A DNA stretch of 64,000 nt from Mycobacterium sp. IS-3022 (lineage in GTDB: Bacteria; Actinomycetota; Actinomycetes; Mycobacteriales; Mycobacteriaceae). The stretch is from assembly GCF_001500065.1 (NCBI RefSeq), contig NZ_LQIN01000012.1, positions 62,001 to 126,000 on the forward strand. Direction: 5' to 3'. Below are positions 1 to 8,316 of the stretch, in pieces (positions within the stretch are counted from its first letter, which is position 1; every line of letters begins with the position of its first letter). The notes under the pieces are model-generated. The model was given only the letters and a program-made list of their open reading frames with translations, did not search any database and had not been told where the DNA came from. A program made the position numbers and the translations under genes.

Positions 1-461
1 ACTTCGTCGAGGCGCTCACCGACGCGACCGAAGAGAAGATCATCGAGATCATGCACGACTTGGAGCGGCACGGCGGGATGGTCGCCGCCATCGAGGACGG
101 CTATCTGCAGGGTCTGATCGCCGACGAGGCCTTCAAGATCCACCAGGAGATCGAGTCCGGTGAGCGACCGGTCGTGGGAGTCAACAAGTTCGTCTCCGAT
201 GAACCGCCGCCGGAGATCGCGACATACGAACTCGACGCCGAGGGCCGCGATATGCAGCTCAAGCGGCTGTCCAAAGTCAAGGCCGAGCGCGACGCCGCGG
301 CGGTCAAGGAGTCGTTGGCGGCCCTGGCTCGCGCCGCCGAAGGTGACGACAACCTGATGCACAAACTCATCGACTGCGCCAACACGTACTGCACTGTGGG
401 TGAGATGGTTTCGACGCTCAAAGCCGTCTGGGGCGAATTCCAGCAGCCGGTGGTGTTCTGA
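1..461 (+). CDS. B12-dependent acyl-CoA mutase large subunit, C-terminal part (truncated by window edge)
   Basis: The reading frame is open from base 3 and its start lies outside the window; about 152 residues are visible. They match the end of the catalytic (substrate-binding) subunit of methylmalonyl-CoA-mutase-type enzymes: the stretch around IEDGYLQGLI and the GVNKF segment just after it are typical of this family. The chain ends at QPVVF with no B12 domain, which is supplied by the next gene. This split arrangement is known for isobutyryl-CoA, 2-hydroxyisobutyryl-CoA and pivalyl-CoA mutases, unlike the one-chain methylmalonyl-CoA enzyme. The substrate cannot be chosen because the substrate-contacting N-terminal part is missing. 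The stop overlaps the next start, so the two are translationally coupled. Confidence 0.88.
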   Translation, partial: FVEALTDATEEKIIEIMHDLERHGGMVAAIEDGYLQGLIADEAFKIHQEIESGERPVVGVNKFVSDEPPPEIATYELDAEGRDMQLKRLSKVKAERDAAAVKESLAALARAAEGDDNLMHKLIDCANTYCTVGEMVSTLKAVWGEFQQPVVF

Positions 462-883
462 TGGCCGACTCCGCTCCCGCTCAGACCCGTCCGGCCCGCG
501 TGTTGGTCGCCAAACCCGGCCTCGACGGTCATGACCGGGGCGCCAAGATCGTCGCACGCACGCTGCGCGACGCCGGGTTCGAAGTGATCTACACGGGTAT
601 CCGGCAACGCATCGAGGACATCGTGTCGATCGCGTTGCAGGAAGATGTTGCGCTGGTGGGCCTTTCGATCCTGTCGGGCGCGCACGTTGCGCTCACCACG
701 CGCACCGTGGAAGCCTTGCGCGCGGCCGACGCCGGCGATATCGCGGTCGTCGTGGGCGGCACGATTCCGCAGAGCGATGTCCAGAAGCTGCTGGACGCCG
801 GAGCCGCGGCGGTGTTTCCGACCGGCACACCGCTCGACACGCTGGTCGATGAGGTGCGCAAATTGACGGTCAGCGCACAGTGA
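461..883 (+). CDS. B12-binding small subunit of acyl-CoA mutase
   Basis: This 140-residue protein is a complete stand-alone cobalamin-binding domain. The DGHDRG motif near residue 27 gives the Asp-x-His-x-x-Gly signature whose histidine ligates cobalt, and later GLSILSGAH and VVVGGTIP segments are the other two loops of the Rossmann-like fold. It starts at the ATG that overlaps the stop of the large subunit (CTGATGG), so both chains should be made in equal amounts. Its job is to hold adenosylcobalamin for the radical carbon-skeleton rearrangement of a branched acyl-CoA. A MeaB-type chaperone gene lies about 9.5 kb downstream at 10348-11235 and probably protects or reloads this enzyme. Confidence 0.93.
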   Translation: MADSAPAQTRPARVLVAKPGLDGHDRGAKIVARTLRDAGFEVIYTGIRQRIEDIVSIALQEDVALVGLSILSGAHVALTTRTVEALRAADAGDIAVVVGGTIPQSDVQKLLDAGAAAVFPTGTPLDTLVDEVRKLTVSAQ

Positions 884-912
884 CTTGCTGAACTCTCGGA
901 GGAAGAACTGAC

Positions 913-1869
913 ATGCGGCTTGGCGTGATGATCGGGGCCGAGCGCGGCGACATGGCCCGCAAGGTCGACAAGCTGGTCTCCGATATCGAATGGGCCGAAT
1001 CCGCGGGCATGGACACGGCATGGATGCCGCAGGTGCCCAACGACTTCGACTGCCTGACGATGGTTGCGCTGATGGCGGCGCACACGTCGAAGATCGAGCT
1101 GGGCACCGCGGTGGTCCCGCTGCAGGCGCAGCACCCGATCGCGCTCGCGCGCCAGGCACTGTCGGTGCACGCGATGGCCCGTGGACGGCTCGCGCTCGGG
1201 GTCGGGCCGTCGCACCACTGGATCGTTCGAGACATGCTTGGCATCCCCTACGAGAAGCCGGCCGCGTACACCCGCGACTACCTCGAGGTGCTCAACACGG
1301 CGCTCGCCGGGCCCGGCGATGTCGATGTCGAGAACGACACCTTTTCGGTGCACAATCCGACGGTGTTGGGCGCGCAGAGCCCGCTGCCGGTCCTGGTGGC
1401 CGCGCTGGGTCCGGTCATGCTGCAGATCGCCGGGGAGCGCGCCGACGGCACCGTGCTGTGGATGGCCGACGAGAAGGCGATCGGTGAGCACATCGCGCCC
1501 AAGATCAACAAGGCCGCCGCGGAAGCCGGTCGGCCCGCGCCGCGCATCGTCGCGGGAATTCCGGTGTGCCTGTGCGCGAACTCGGAGATCGAGACGGCGA
1601 AGGAACGGGCGAATCGCATCCTCGCCGAGGCCGAGACGTCGCCGAACTATCAGCGCCTCCTCGATCGCGGGGATGCGCGCGATGTCGGCGATCTGTGTGC
1701 GGCCGGGGACGAGGAGTCAATCCTGGCCCGCTTCAGGCAGTTTGCCGATGCGGGCGTCACTGATCTTTCCGTGCGCCTGCTGCCGATCGGCGAGAACCGC
1801 GACGAACTGATCGCGTCGAAATACCGCACGCGCGAGGTGATCGCCGAACTTGCCAAGGCGGTACGGTGA
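913..1869 (+). CDS. LLM-class (F420-dependent type) oxidoreductase
   Basis: The 318-residue product is a bacterial-luciferase-like TIM-barrel enzyme. The N-terminal MRLGVMIG strand, a WAESAGMDTAWMPQ segment, the ELGTAVVPLQ strand and GRLALGVGPSH are typical of actinobacterial members that use coenzyme F420 rather than FMN. The start is the ATG at 913, preceded by GGAGGAAGAACTGAC. It lies 29 bases after the mutase small subunit and overlaps the following CoA-transferase by four bases, so it belongs to the same operon. In this context it would oxidise or reduce a CoA ester or an alcohol/ketone intermediate; the substrate is unknown. Cofactor assignment rests on family resemblance only. Confidence 0.85.
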   Translation: MRLGVMIGAERGDMARKVDKLVSDIEWAESAGMDTAWMPQVPNDFDCLTMVALMAAHTSKIELGTAVVPLQAQHPIALARQALSVHAMARGRLALGVGPSHHWIVRDMLGIPYEKPAAYTRDYLEVLNTALAGPGDVDVENDTFSVHNPTVLGAQSPLPVLVAALGPVMLQIAGERADGTVLWMADEKAIGEHIAPKINKAAAEAGRPAPRIVAGIPVCLCANSEIETAKERANRILAEAETSPNYQRLLDRGDARDVGDLCAAGDEESILARFRQFADAGVTDLSVRLLPIGENRDELIASKYRTREVIAELAKAVR

Positions 1870-2927
1870 CCGACTCGGGTCCGCTGGCGGGCATCCGGAT
1901 CATCGAGGTCGGCGTCATGCTGGCCGGCCCGTACGCAACCATGCTGCTGGCCGACCTGGGGGCGGAGGTCATCAAGATCGAACCGCCCGGCGGCGAGATC
2001 TCGCGTCAGGTCGGCGACAGCTACTTCGCCAGCCTCAACCGCAACAAGAAGAGCGTCGTGCTCGATCTGCGCTCGGATGACGGTCGTCGGCACCTGGCCG
2101 AACTCGTCGCGGAATCCCATGCGCTGCTGGTGAACATGAAGCCGTCGGCGATCAAGAAGCTCGGCCTGACATACGAATCGCTCCGGCAGTTCAACGAACG
2201 CATCGTCTGTGTGGCAATGACCGGCTTCGGGCTCGACGGCGGCGACGACCCCGCGTTCGACTACGTGATCCAGGCCGCGACCGGTGTCGCCGCGATGACG
2301 GGCCATCCCGACGGGCCGCCCACCTTGCCGGGGTATTCGTCCGCGGACAACTCGACCGGGTTGGCCGCGGCGTTGGGGTTGCTGGCCCAGATCGTGTCCG
2401 GCCGCGGTGGTCAGGTCGACGTGTCTCTGCGCGACGTGATGCTCTCGCAGTTGAACTATCGTGCCTCGGCCTACCTCAACGATGGTGCTGCGCCACTGCG
2501 CTATCCGTATGGGGCGCACTCGTATTACGTTCCGGCGCAACTGTTCGCAACCGCGGACGGTTATTTGGCGCTGTTCATCACCCATGATGCCTTCTGGCGG
2601 GCGTTCTCGGCCGAAGCGGGCATCGAGGGCTTCGAGACGATGGCGGAAAGGGCCGCCGAACGCGACGAGGTGCTCACCGTGGTCGCGACCGCGCTGGCCG
2701 CCGACACGGCAGCATCCTGGGAGTCGCGGCTTCGGCCGCTCGGTATTCCCGTCGCCGCGGTGCGCACGCTGCCGGAGGCGTTGGAGCAGACACCGGAAGT
2801 GATCGTCACCGCCGGCGAATTCCGCTTGGTGCGCAGTCCCATCCAGATCGCCGGCTATCAACCGGAATACCGGCCCGCGCCACGCGTCGACGAGCACGGC
2901 GCGCCCGGTCCGGCTTTTCGTTGCTGA
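1866..2927 (+). CDS. CaiB/BaiF family (class III) CoA-transferase
   Basis: A 353-residue single-domain class III CoA-transferase. LAGIRIIEVGVMLAGPYAT, a DLGAEVIKIEPP strand and NRNKKSVVLDLR are signature segments of this family, and the catalytic aspartate is present in VSLRDVML near residue 190. Such enzymes move CoA from one acyl-CoA to a free acid, or act as racemases of 2-methylacyl-CoA (alpha-methylacyl-CoA racemase is a member). The GTG start overlaps the stop of the upstream oxidoreductase (GTGA). Next to a B12 mutase, either activation of a branched acid or epimerisation of a 2-methyl branch fits. It is the last gene of its operon and is followed by a long imperfect palindrome. Confidence 0.87.
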   Translation: MTDSGPLAGIRIIEVGVMLAGPYATMLLADLGAEVIKIEPPGGEISRQVGDSYFASLNRNKKSVVLDLRSDDGRRHLAELVAESHALLVNMKPSAIKKLGLTYESLRQFNERIVCVAMTGFGLDGGDDPAFDYVIQAATGVAAMTGHPDGPPTLPGYSSADNSTGLAAALGLLAQIVSGRGGQVDVSLRDVMLSQLNYRASAYLNDGAAPLRYPYGAHSYYVPAQLFATADGYLALFITHDAFWRAFSAEAGIEGFETMAERAAERDEVLTVVATALAADTAASWESRLRPLGIPVAAVRTLPEALEQTPEVIVTAGEFRLVRSPIQIAGYQPEYRPAPRVDEHGAPGPAFRC

Positions 2928-2929
2928 CG

Positions 2930-2993
2930 CAATGTCGCGCTGAGAGCACCGTCGCGGCTATATATGCACGGCGACGCTCTCAGACTGACATTG
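2930..2993. repeat. Intergenic imperfect palindrome between convergent genes
   Basis: CAATGTC and CTGAGAGC on the left are mirrored by GCTCTCAG and GACATTG on the right, with three unpaired bases between the two arm pieces and a roughly 25-base loop that contains TATATAT. The element fills the gap between the convergent CoA-transferase and ferredoxin genes, so it could form a bidirectional transcript hairpin. There is no T-run, so a classical intrinsic terminator is not proven; it may be a dispersed repeat present once here. Confidence 0.55.
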
Positions 2994-3016
2994 TGATCGG
3001 GCCTGTGCGAAGCGAG

Positions 3017-3331
3017 CTAGTCGTCGTAGGTGACGCTGATCGTGTCGGTTTCCGGAACCGCCTGGCAGGTGAGGATGTATCCCTCCTCGACCTCATCGTC
3101 TTCGAGAGCATCGTTGACGCGCATCGTCGCTCGCCCCTCGACGAGCTTGCCCATACAGGTGCCGCAGTTGCCGGCTTCGCAAGAGAACGGCGGTGACAAC
3201 CCGGCACGTCGGGCGCTCTCGAGAAGCGTCTCGTTGGCGACCCGCGGCACCGACACCTTTTTGCGGTCGAGCACGATCGTCACCTGTCCGCCGCCCTGCG
3301 CGGGATGGTCAGGCATCGGATCCGCCGTCAT
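3017..3331 (-). CDS. 2Fe-2S plant-type ferredoxin
   Basis: A 104-residue protein with the classic plant-type 2Fe-2S pattern Cys51-x4-Cys56-x2-Cys59 and a distal Cys89 (CEAGNCGTC and LTCQA). It resembles the detached ferredoxin domain of reductases such as KshB of steroid 9-alpha-hydroxylase, but has no flavin or NAD domain. The ATG at 3331 follows AGGAGAGGTTTG on the minus strand. It likely passes electrons to an oxygenase; the Rieske protein at 54008-55351 and the P450 at 45665-46876 are candidates within the window, though neither is adjacent. The gene is divergent from an acyl-CoA synthetase, with a regulon palindrome between them. Confidence 0.92.
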   Translation of the reverse strand: MTADPMPDHPAQGGGQVTIVLDRKKVSVPRVANETLLESARRAGLSPPFSCEAGNCGTCMGKLVEGRATMRVNDALEDDEVEEGYILTCQAVPETDTISVTYDD

Positions 3332-3365
3332 CAAACCTCTCCTGGCACGTCGATTCTGGCTGGAT

Positions 3366-3380
3366 GAGAATATCATTCTC
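3366..3380. promoter_or_regulatory. Operator palindrome GAGAATATCATTCTC (regulon site 1)
   Basis: A perfect six-base-arm palindrome with a three-base centre lies between the divergent ferredoxin and acyl-CoA synthetase genes. A second, looser right half (CTATTCTCA) begins about 15 bases downstream. The same motif recurs at six other positions in this window, always in a promoter region, which makes a shared repressor binding site likely. Confidence 0.8.
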
Positions 3381-3442
3381 GTTAAATGATACGCTATTCT
3401 CAACCAGGTTGTGCACGCCGGAGACGCTAGTGAGGACAGGGT

Positions 3443-4840
3443 GTGAGTGAGGCGATCGCGCTCGCCTTCGAGCAGCGTGAGTACACGCTGTCCGAACTCG
3501 ATGCGCTGACCGGCGGCATGGCCGACACTCTGCAACGCCGCGGTGTGCGCGCCGGGGACCGGGTCGCATTGATGTCGTCCAACCGTCCCGAGTTCGTCGT
3601 CGCGCTGCGCGCGGTCTGGCAACTGGGGGCATCCGCGGTCCTGTTGAGCCCCGCCTGGAAGCGCACCGAGACAGAGCACGCACTCGCGCTCACCCGGCCG
3701 GTGCATGCCGTGGGGAACCAGGGTGTGCTCGCCGAGCTCATGCCGATGCTTTCGCTGGACGAGCCGATCGAGCCGGCTCGACGGGAGTTCGACGCACCGG
3801 CACCGGACGCCGACGCCCTGTTCGTGTTCAGTTCCGGTACCACGGGTATGCCGAAGGCCGTGCGTCACACGCACGCTTCGTTCGCCGTCGCGGTGCGGCA
3901 CTGGCGAGACGCGCTGCAGCTGTCCTCGTCGGACCGCATGCAAATCATGACGCCGCCGTCGCACATCCTGGGACTGCTCAACATCGTGATGGCGCTCGAG
4001 ACGGGCACCTGGATCCGGTTGCATCGGCGGTTCGACATCGAGCTCATGCTGCGACATATCGAGCGCGACGGGATCACGATCGAGATGGCAGTGGCCCCAA
4101 TTGCTTTGGCGCTCGCCGGCCATCCGGGTCTTGAGTCCTATGACCTGTCATCGCTGCGGTACATCATGTGGTGCGCGACCCCGGTCGCCGAAAGTGTCGC
4201 CGAGACGGTCACCCGCAGAACCGGCGTGATGTGGGCGACGGCATACGGTGCGAGCGAACTTCCGGTCATCTCGTGCAACGACATCGACGGCAGGCATCTG
4301 GACACCGTGGGCCGGCCCGTTCCCGGCGTGCTCGTGCGGGCCGTCTCACTGGACAGCGGGGCGGTCCTGGGTGCGGGCGAGGTCGGCGAGATCCAGGTGC
4401 GTTCGGAATCGGTGATGGCGGGTTACCTGCCGGAGTCGGCGACACCAGAAGCATTCGACGACGGGTGGTATCGCACGGGCGATGTCGGGTTACTCGACGG
4501 CGACGGCCGGCTGCGAATCACCGACCGGTCGAAGGAAATGATCAAGGTGCGTGGTTTTCAAGTCGCGCCCGCGGAGATCGAAGCGGTGTTGCACGGGCAC
4601 CCGGCGGTCGACGACTGCGCGGTTTTCGGAGTGCCCGATGTGGTCAACGGTGAGGCGGTTGTCGCCGCGGTGAAGACGAACACCGCCGTGGAGCCGGGTG
4701 AGCTGGTGACTTTCGTGGGCGAGCGGTTGGCGTCGTACAAGCGACCGAGCCGGGTGGTCGTCGTGCCCGAGATCCCGCGGCTGCCATCGGGGAAGGTTCT
4801 GCGTCGAGTGTTGAAGGAGCGTCTGTGGACGTCCGTCTGA
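3443..4840 (+). CDS. AMP-dependent acyl-CoA synthetase
   Basis: A 465-residue adenylate-forming ligase that activates a carboxylic acid to its CoA thioester. The ATP-binding loop SSGTTGMPKAV is near residue 130, followed by YGASELPV, a TGDVG motif near 340, the hinge region DRSKEMIKVRGFQV, and the catalytic lysine in LPSGKVLRR near the C-terminus. It is somewhat short because the N-terminus lacks the usual first 30-60 residues; the GTG at 3443 after AGGACAGGGT is the best start. It opens an operon that continues through two acyl-CoA dehydrogenases and a crotonase, so it probably supplies their substrate. The fatty or aromatic nature of that substrate is not evident. Confidence 0.9.
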   Translation: MSEAIALAFEQREYTLSELDALTGGMADTLQRRGVRAGDRVALMSSNRPEFVVALRAVWQLGASAVLLSPAWKRTETEHALALTRPVHAVGNQGVLAELMPMLSLDEPIEPARREFDAPAPDADALFVFSSGTTGMPKAVRHTHASFAVAVRHWRDALQLSSSDRMQIMTPPSHILGLLNIVMALETGTWIRLHRRFDIELMLRHIERDGITIEMAVAPIALALAGHPGLESYDLSSLRYIMWCATPVAESVAETVTRRTGVMWATAYGASELPVISCNDIDGRHLDTVGRPVPGVLVRAVSLDSGAVLGAGEVGEIQVRSESVMAGYLPESATPEAFDDGWYRTGDVGLLDGDGRLRITDRSKEMIKVRGFQVAPAEIEAVLHGHPAVDDCAVFGVPDVVNGEAVVAAVKTNTAVEPGELVTFVGERLASYKRPSRVVVVPEIPRLPSGKVLRRVLKERLWTSV

Positions 4841-5637
4841 CGAGTGAACAACAGCAGTTGCGGGAGGCCGCAGCCAGTCTGGCCGACGACCTGGGCCCTG
4901 GCTCGGTCGCCGACCTCGACGACGCGAGCCGTGTCGCCAGGCTCGAAAAGGCGGTTGACGCCACGGGTTTCCGTACGCTGCGTTCCGATGGTGCCTCGGG
5001 TGTGGAAGTGGCGATCGTGGCCGAGGAGTTCGCGCGCGGCCTGGTCGACGTGCCGTTCATCGGGCCGGTGCTCGCCGATGACCTACGGGCGCGCTGTGGG
5101 CGTGACGTCGCGCCCGGCGCTCAGTCCGAGTCCGTCGACCTGACCAACAGCCTTGCCCGGGTTGTGGAGTCGCCGGCTGAACTCGGTGACCTTTCGGCAG
5201 AGGATGCTCAGCGTTGGTATGCGTTGGCGCTGACGGCCACATGCGCCGACCTCGTCGGGTCGGCTCGTGGCGCGCACGCACTCGCGGTCGACTACGCCAA
5301 AGTGCGCGAGCAGTACGGCGCGACAATCGGGTCGTATCAGGCCGTCGGGCACCTGCTGGCCGAGAGCTTGGCGCTGATCGAGGGCGCGGTGAGCGTGTCG
5401 CGGCACGCCGCCTGGGCGGTGGACGAACTGCCGGCGTTCGAAGCGATCGAGGCGGCGCGGGTGGCCAAGATCTACTGTGCGCGATCCGCTCTGACCGTCT
5501 GTGAGACCTCGATCCAGGTGCACGGCGGCATCGGCAACACGTGGGAGTGCCTGGCGCACGTGTACCTGCGCCGGGTGCTCGCCGCCTCCGAGACGTGGCC
5601 CGTGAAGCTGGAGGAGCTGACCATTGGACTTTCGTGA
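4825..5637 (+). CDS. Acyl-CoA dehydrogenase, small partner subunit
   Basis: At 270 residues this is much shorter than a typical acyl-CoA dehydrogenase (about 380). The C-terminal half is recognisable: EQYGATIGSYQAVGH and VHGGIGNTWE are the FAD- and helix-packing segments of the family, while the N-terminal half is reduced. Together with the overlapping larger gene downstream it matches the two-subunit acyl-CoA dehydrogenases described for mycobacterial cholesterol breakdown (ChsE1-ChsE2 type), where FAD sites form at the interface. The GTG at 4825 follows AAGGAG and overlaps the synthetase end by 16 bases. Such pairs act on bulky, ring-bearing or branched acyl-CoAs, which agrees with the neighbourhood. 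Confidence 0.88.
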   Translation: MDVRLTSEQQQLREAAASLADDLGPGSVADLDDASRVARLEKAVDATGFRTLRSDGASGVEVAIVAEEFARGLVDVPFIGPVLADDLRARCGRDVAPGAQSESVDLTNSLARVVESPAELGDLSAEDAQRWYALALTATCADLVGSARGAHALAVDYAKVREQYGATIGSYQAVGHLLAESLALIEGAVSVSRHAAWAVDELPAFEAIEAARVAKIYCARSALTVCETSIQVHGGIGNTWECLAHVYLRRVLAASETWPVKLEELTIGLS

Positions 5638-6712
5638 TTCGCCGGAGGAAGCCGCGTTCCGCGATCGGCTGCGCGGCTGGCTGACCGAACGGAAGGGCAA
5701 GTTCCCGACCTCGGGCGACGAGTACTGGGCCGCCCAGGGCGCCTGGCACCAGGCGCTCTACGAGGCCGGGTTCTTCGGCACGTCGTGGCCGAAACAATAT
5801 GGTGGCCAGGAGCTGCCGCCCGTCTACGACGTGATCGTCGACGAGGAGATCGCCAAAGCCGGTGCGCCGGCGCGGCCCAGCCTGGGCTATCTCGTGGTCG
5901 GATTGTCGCACCACGGCAGCGAGGAACTGCGGCAACGGTTCCTGCCCGGGATGATCAACGGCACCGAGCGGTGGTGCCAGGGCTTCTCCGAACCCGGGGC
6001 GGGATCGGACCTCGCATCGCTCACCACGACCGCGGTGCGCGAAGGGGACGAGTACGTCATTCACGGCCACAAGATCTGGACCAGCTACTCCGACGTCGCC
6101 GACTGGTGTCTGTTGCTCGCCCGCACGGACAAAGATGTGCCCAAACACAGAGGCATCTCGGCGTTCATCGTGCCGATGCATCAACCCGGCATCGAGCAGC
6201 GCCCGCTGAAGATGATCAGCGGTGTCACCAAGGAATTCGGCCAGGTTCTGTTCGACGGCGCACGGGTGCCGGCCGAGAACATGGTCGGTGCGCCGGGCGA
6301 GGGCTGGAAGCTCGCGATGACCGTCGTCAGCCATGAGCGGGAGCCCTCGACCCTCGGTTTCTCGGCCCGGTACGGAAAGCTGGTGCGCCAGTTGGCTTCA
6401 CGTGTTGAGGGTTCGGCTCCGGAGGAGTTGGCCTGGGCGTGGGTGCAGACCGAGATGCTGCGGCTGCACGTGCGCAGGAGGCTGTCCGAACAACTCGACG
6501 GCATCACGCACGGGCCGCAGGGGTCACTGGACAAACTGTTGATGACGTGGGTTGAGCAGTCCGTCGGACACGCCGCGCTCGCGACCGTCGGCACCAGCGA
6601 CGGCGAACTGTTCGGCGCTTACATGTACAGCCGCGCGCAGAGTGTCATGGGCGGTACCTCGCAGATCCAGAAGAACATCATCGCGTCGCGAATTCTCGGA
6701 TTAGGAGTCTAA
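5624..6712 (+). CDS. Acyl-CoA dehydrogenase, large partner subunit
   Basis: A 362-residue acyl-CoA dehydrogenase with the N-terminal, middle and C-terminal domains. EPGAGSDLASLTT near residue 125 binds substrate and flavin, HKIWTSYSD follows, and GGTSQIQKNII ends the C-terminal helix bundle. It begins at a TTG (5624) set seven bases after GGAGGAG and overlaps the small subunit by 14 bases, so the two are coupled. It most likely forms a heteromeric enzyme with the 4825-5637 product and introduces an alpha-beta double bond into the CoA ester made upstream. A TTG start is unusual but the spacing is good and the reading begins with a normal family N-terminus (MDFRDSPEE). Confidence 0.9.
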   Translation: MDFRDSPEEAAFRDRLRGWLTERKGKFPTSGDEYWAAQGAWHQALYEAGFFGTSWPKQYGGQELPPVYDVIVDEEIAKAGAPARPSLGYLVVGLSHHGSEELRQRFLPGMINGTERWCQGFSEPGAGSDLASLTTTAVREGDEYVIHGHKIWTSYSDVADWCLLLARTDKDVPKHRGISAFIVPMHQPGIEQRPLKMISGVTKEFGQVLFDGARVPAENMVGAPGEGWKLAMTVVSHEREPSTLGFSARYGKLVRQLASRVEGSAPEELAWAWVQTEMLRLHVRRRLSEQLDGITHGPQGSLDKLLMTWVEQSVGHAALATVGTSDGELFGAYMYSRAQSVMGGTSQIQKNIIASRILGLGV

Positions 6713-6713
6713 G

Positions 6714-7481
6714 TTGTACGACCTGCCACCGGAGATCGACGTTCAGGCCGACGGCGCCTTGCGCATCATCACGCTGAACCGACCGGACTCGTTGAACTCC
6801 GTCAATGACGACCTGCACTGCGGTCTGGCGTGGGTGTGGTCGCGGTTGGCCGAGGATCGCGAGGCCCGCGCCGCGGTGATCACCGGTGCGGGACGGGCGT
6901 TTTCGGCCGGCGGCGACTTCGGCTACCTGGAGGAATTGCGGCAGGACGCAGATCTGCGCGCGAAGACGATTCTGCATGGCCGCGAAATCGTGCTGGGAAT
7001 GGCGCGCTGCCGGATCCCGGTGGTGGCGGCCGTCAACGGTCCGGCCGTCGGGCTGGGCTGCAGCCTGGTCGCGCTGTCGGACATCGTCTACATCAAACCC
7101 GATGCCTACCTCGCCGATCCTCATGTGCAGGTCGGACTCGTCGCCGCCGACGGCGGGCCGCTGGTGTGGCCGCTGCAGATGAGCCTGTTGCACGCCAAGG
7201 AGTTCGCGCTCACCGGAACCCGGATCTCGGCGCAGCGCGCCGCCGAGCTGGGCCTGGCCAATCACGTCGTGGAAGACCCGCTCAGTGAAGCGATCGCCTG
7301 CGCGAAGAAGATCATAGAGTTGCCGCGCCAGGCCGTCGAAAGCACCAAACGGCTGTTGAACATCCACCTCGAGCGTTCTGTGCTGGCGGTGCTGGACTAC
7401 GCCAACACGGCTGAGCACCAGTCCTTCGAGACCGACGACTTCCGCGAGATCGTCACGCGCCTGAACGCCAAGAAGAAGTAA
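6714..7481 (+). CDS. Crotonase-fold protein (enoyl-CoA hydratase/isomerase family), atypical active site
   Basis: A 255-residue crotonase-superfamily protein starting at a TTG six bases after AGGAG. The oxyanion-hole segments SAGGDFGYL and AVGLGCS are clear. Aligned by eye with rat crotonase, the two catalytic glutamates (GGGCE and GQPE) are replaced by Ser (LGCS) and His (ADPH), so plain hydration of an enoyl-CoA is doubtful; isomerase, hydrolase or C-C-cleaving activity is possible, all known in the superfamily. It directly follows the dehydrogenase pair and closes the operon. Downstream lies a 63-base dispersed repeat and then two SDR genes on the other strand. Confidence 0.85.
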   Translation: MYDLPPEIDVQADGALRIITLNRPDSLNSVNDDLHCGLAWVWSRLAEDREARAAVITGAGRAFSAGGDFGYLEELRQDADLRAKTILHGREIVLGMARCRIPVVAAVNGPAVGLGCSLVALSDIVYIKPDAYLADPHVQVGLVAADGGPLVWPLQMSLLHAKEFALTGTRISAQRAAELGLANHVVEDPLSEAIACAKKIIELPRQAVESTKRLLNIHLERSVLAVLDYANTAEHQSFETDDFREIVTRLNAKKK

Positions 7482-7496
7482 CCCGGCACCAAGCAC

Positions 7497-7559
7497 CGCG
7501 AGTGACCGTGTCCGTACGCCGACACGCCGCTGTCTGCGTGCATTACGCGGTCGCTCGCG
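7497..7559 (+). repeat. Dispersed 63-bp inverted-repeat element, copy A
   Basis: The element starts CGCGAGTGACCGTGTC and ends GCGGTCGCTCGCG, so its ends are inverted repeats of about 12 bases. Two further copies occur at 33368-33429 and, inverted, at 49927-49989. Here it occupies the gap between convergent genes. Confidence 0.75.
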
Positions 7560-7563
7560 GGGA

Positions 7564-8316
7564 TCAGAACGTCAGCGATTCGGAGCGTTGGATGGTGCCC
7601 GTGACGCCGGTGCCGTTCTGCTGGGCCAAGCGCACTGCGGCGTTCGCCATCGCCTCGGGTGGTTCGACCATCTCCGGTGGGATCTCCATGCCTGCGCCGC
7701 CGGCCTGCCAACCCTCGGTGAGCACGACTCGCGACGGGCTCAAGCAGTTCACGGCGATGTTGTCGTTCCGCAGATCAGACGCCAGGCCGAGATACATTCG
7801 CTCGACGGCCGCCTTCGACACCCAGTAGGCGTTGGCGCCGTGGTCGACCATCTCGACACCGGTCGTGGTGATCGCGATCAACGAGCCGCCGCCGCGGGCA
7901 CGCACATGCGGAATCACGACCTTGGTCACGAGGAACACGCCGGTCAGGTTGACGTTGAGGCAGAGCTGCCAGCGCTTGAGCGGCGTCGACTCGATGGGAT
8001 CCAGCCACAGCACGCCCGCGTTGGCGATCAGAACATCGATACCACCGAACTCCGAAACCGTTGCAGCGACGGCAGTTTCGACGGACTCCTCGCTGGTGAC
8101 GTCGCACGGTACCGCCAATGCGCGGCCACCCGAGGACACGATCCGGTCGGCGACGGAATGAATGGTGCCCGGAATCTTGCCCTCGTGTTCGGAACGAGCG
8201 GCGACCGCCACCGCCGCCCCCTCACGAGCCAGTGCCGCCGCGACCGTTGCGCCGATACCGCGGCTGGCCCCGGCGACGAACGCGACGCGGCCGTCGAGCG
8301 AACCGGCCGAAGTCAT
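7564..8316 (-). CDS. Short-chain dehydrogenase/reductase
   Basis: A 250-residue classical SDR: the NAD(P)-binding GASRGIG loop is near residue 16, NAGVL near 95, and the catalytic Tyr-x-x-x-Lys is YWVSK near residue 165. It oxidises or reduces a hydroxy/keto group, plausibly a 3-hydroxyacyl-CoA or a ring alcohol. Its start overlaps the end of the SDR at 8313-9077 by four bases, so the two form one minus-strand operon driven from the divergent promoter with operator site 2. The substrate is not predictable from sequence. Confidence 0.9.
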   Translation of the reverse strand: MTSAGSLDGRVAFVAGASRGIGATVAAALAREGAAVAVAARSEHEGKIPGTIHSVADRIVSSGGRALAVPCDVTSEESVETAVAATVSEFGGIDVLIANAGVLWLDPIESTPLKRWQLCLNVNLTGVFLVTKVVIPHVRARGGGSLIAITTTGVEMVDHGANAYWVSKAAVERMYLGLASDLRNDNIAVNCLSPSRVVLTEGWQAGGAGMEIPPEMVEPPEAMANAAVRLAQQNGTGVTGTIQRSESLTF

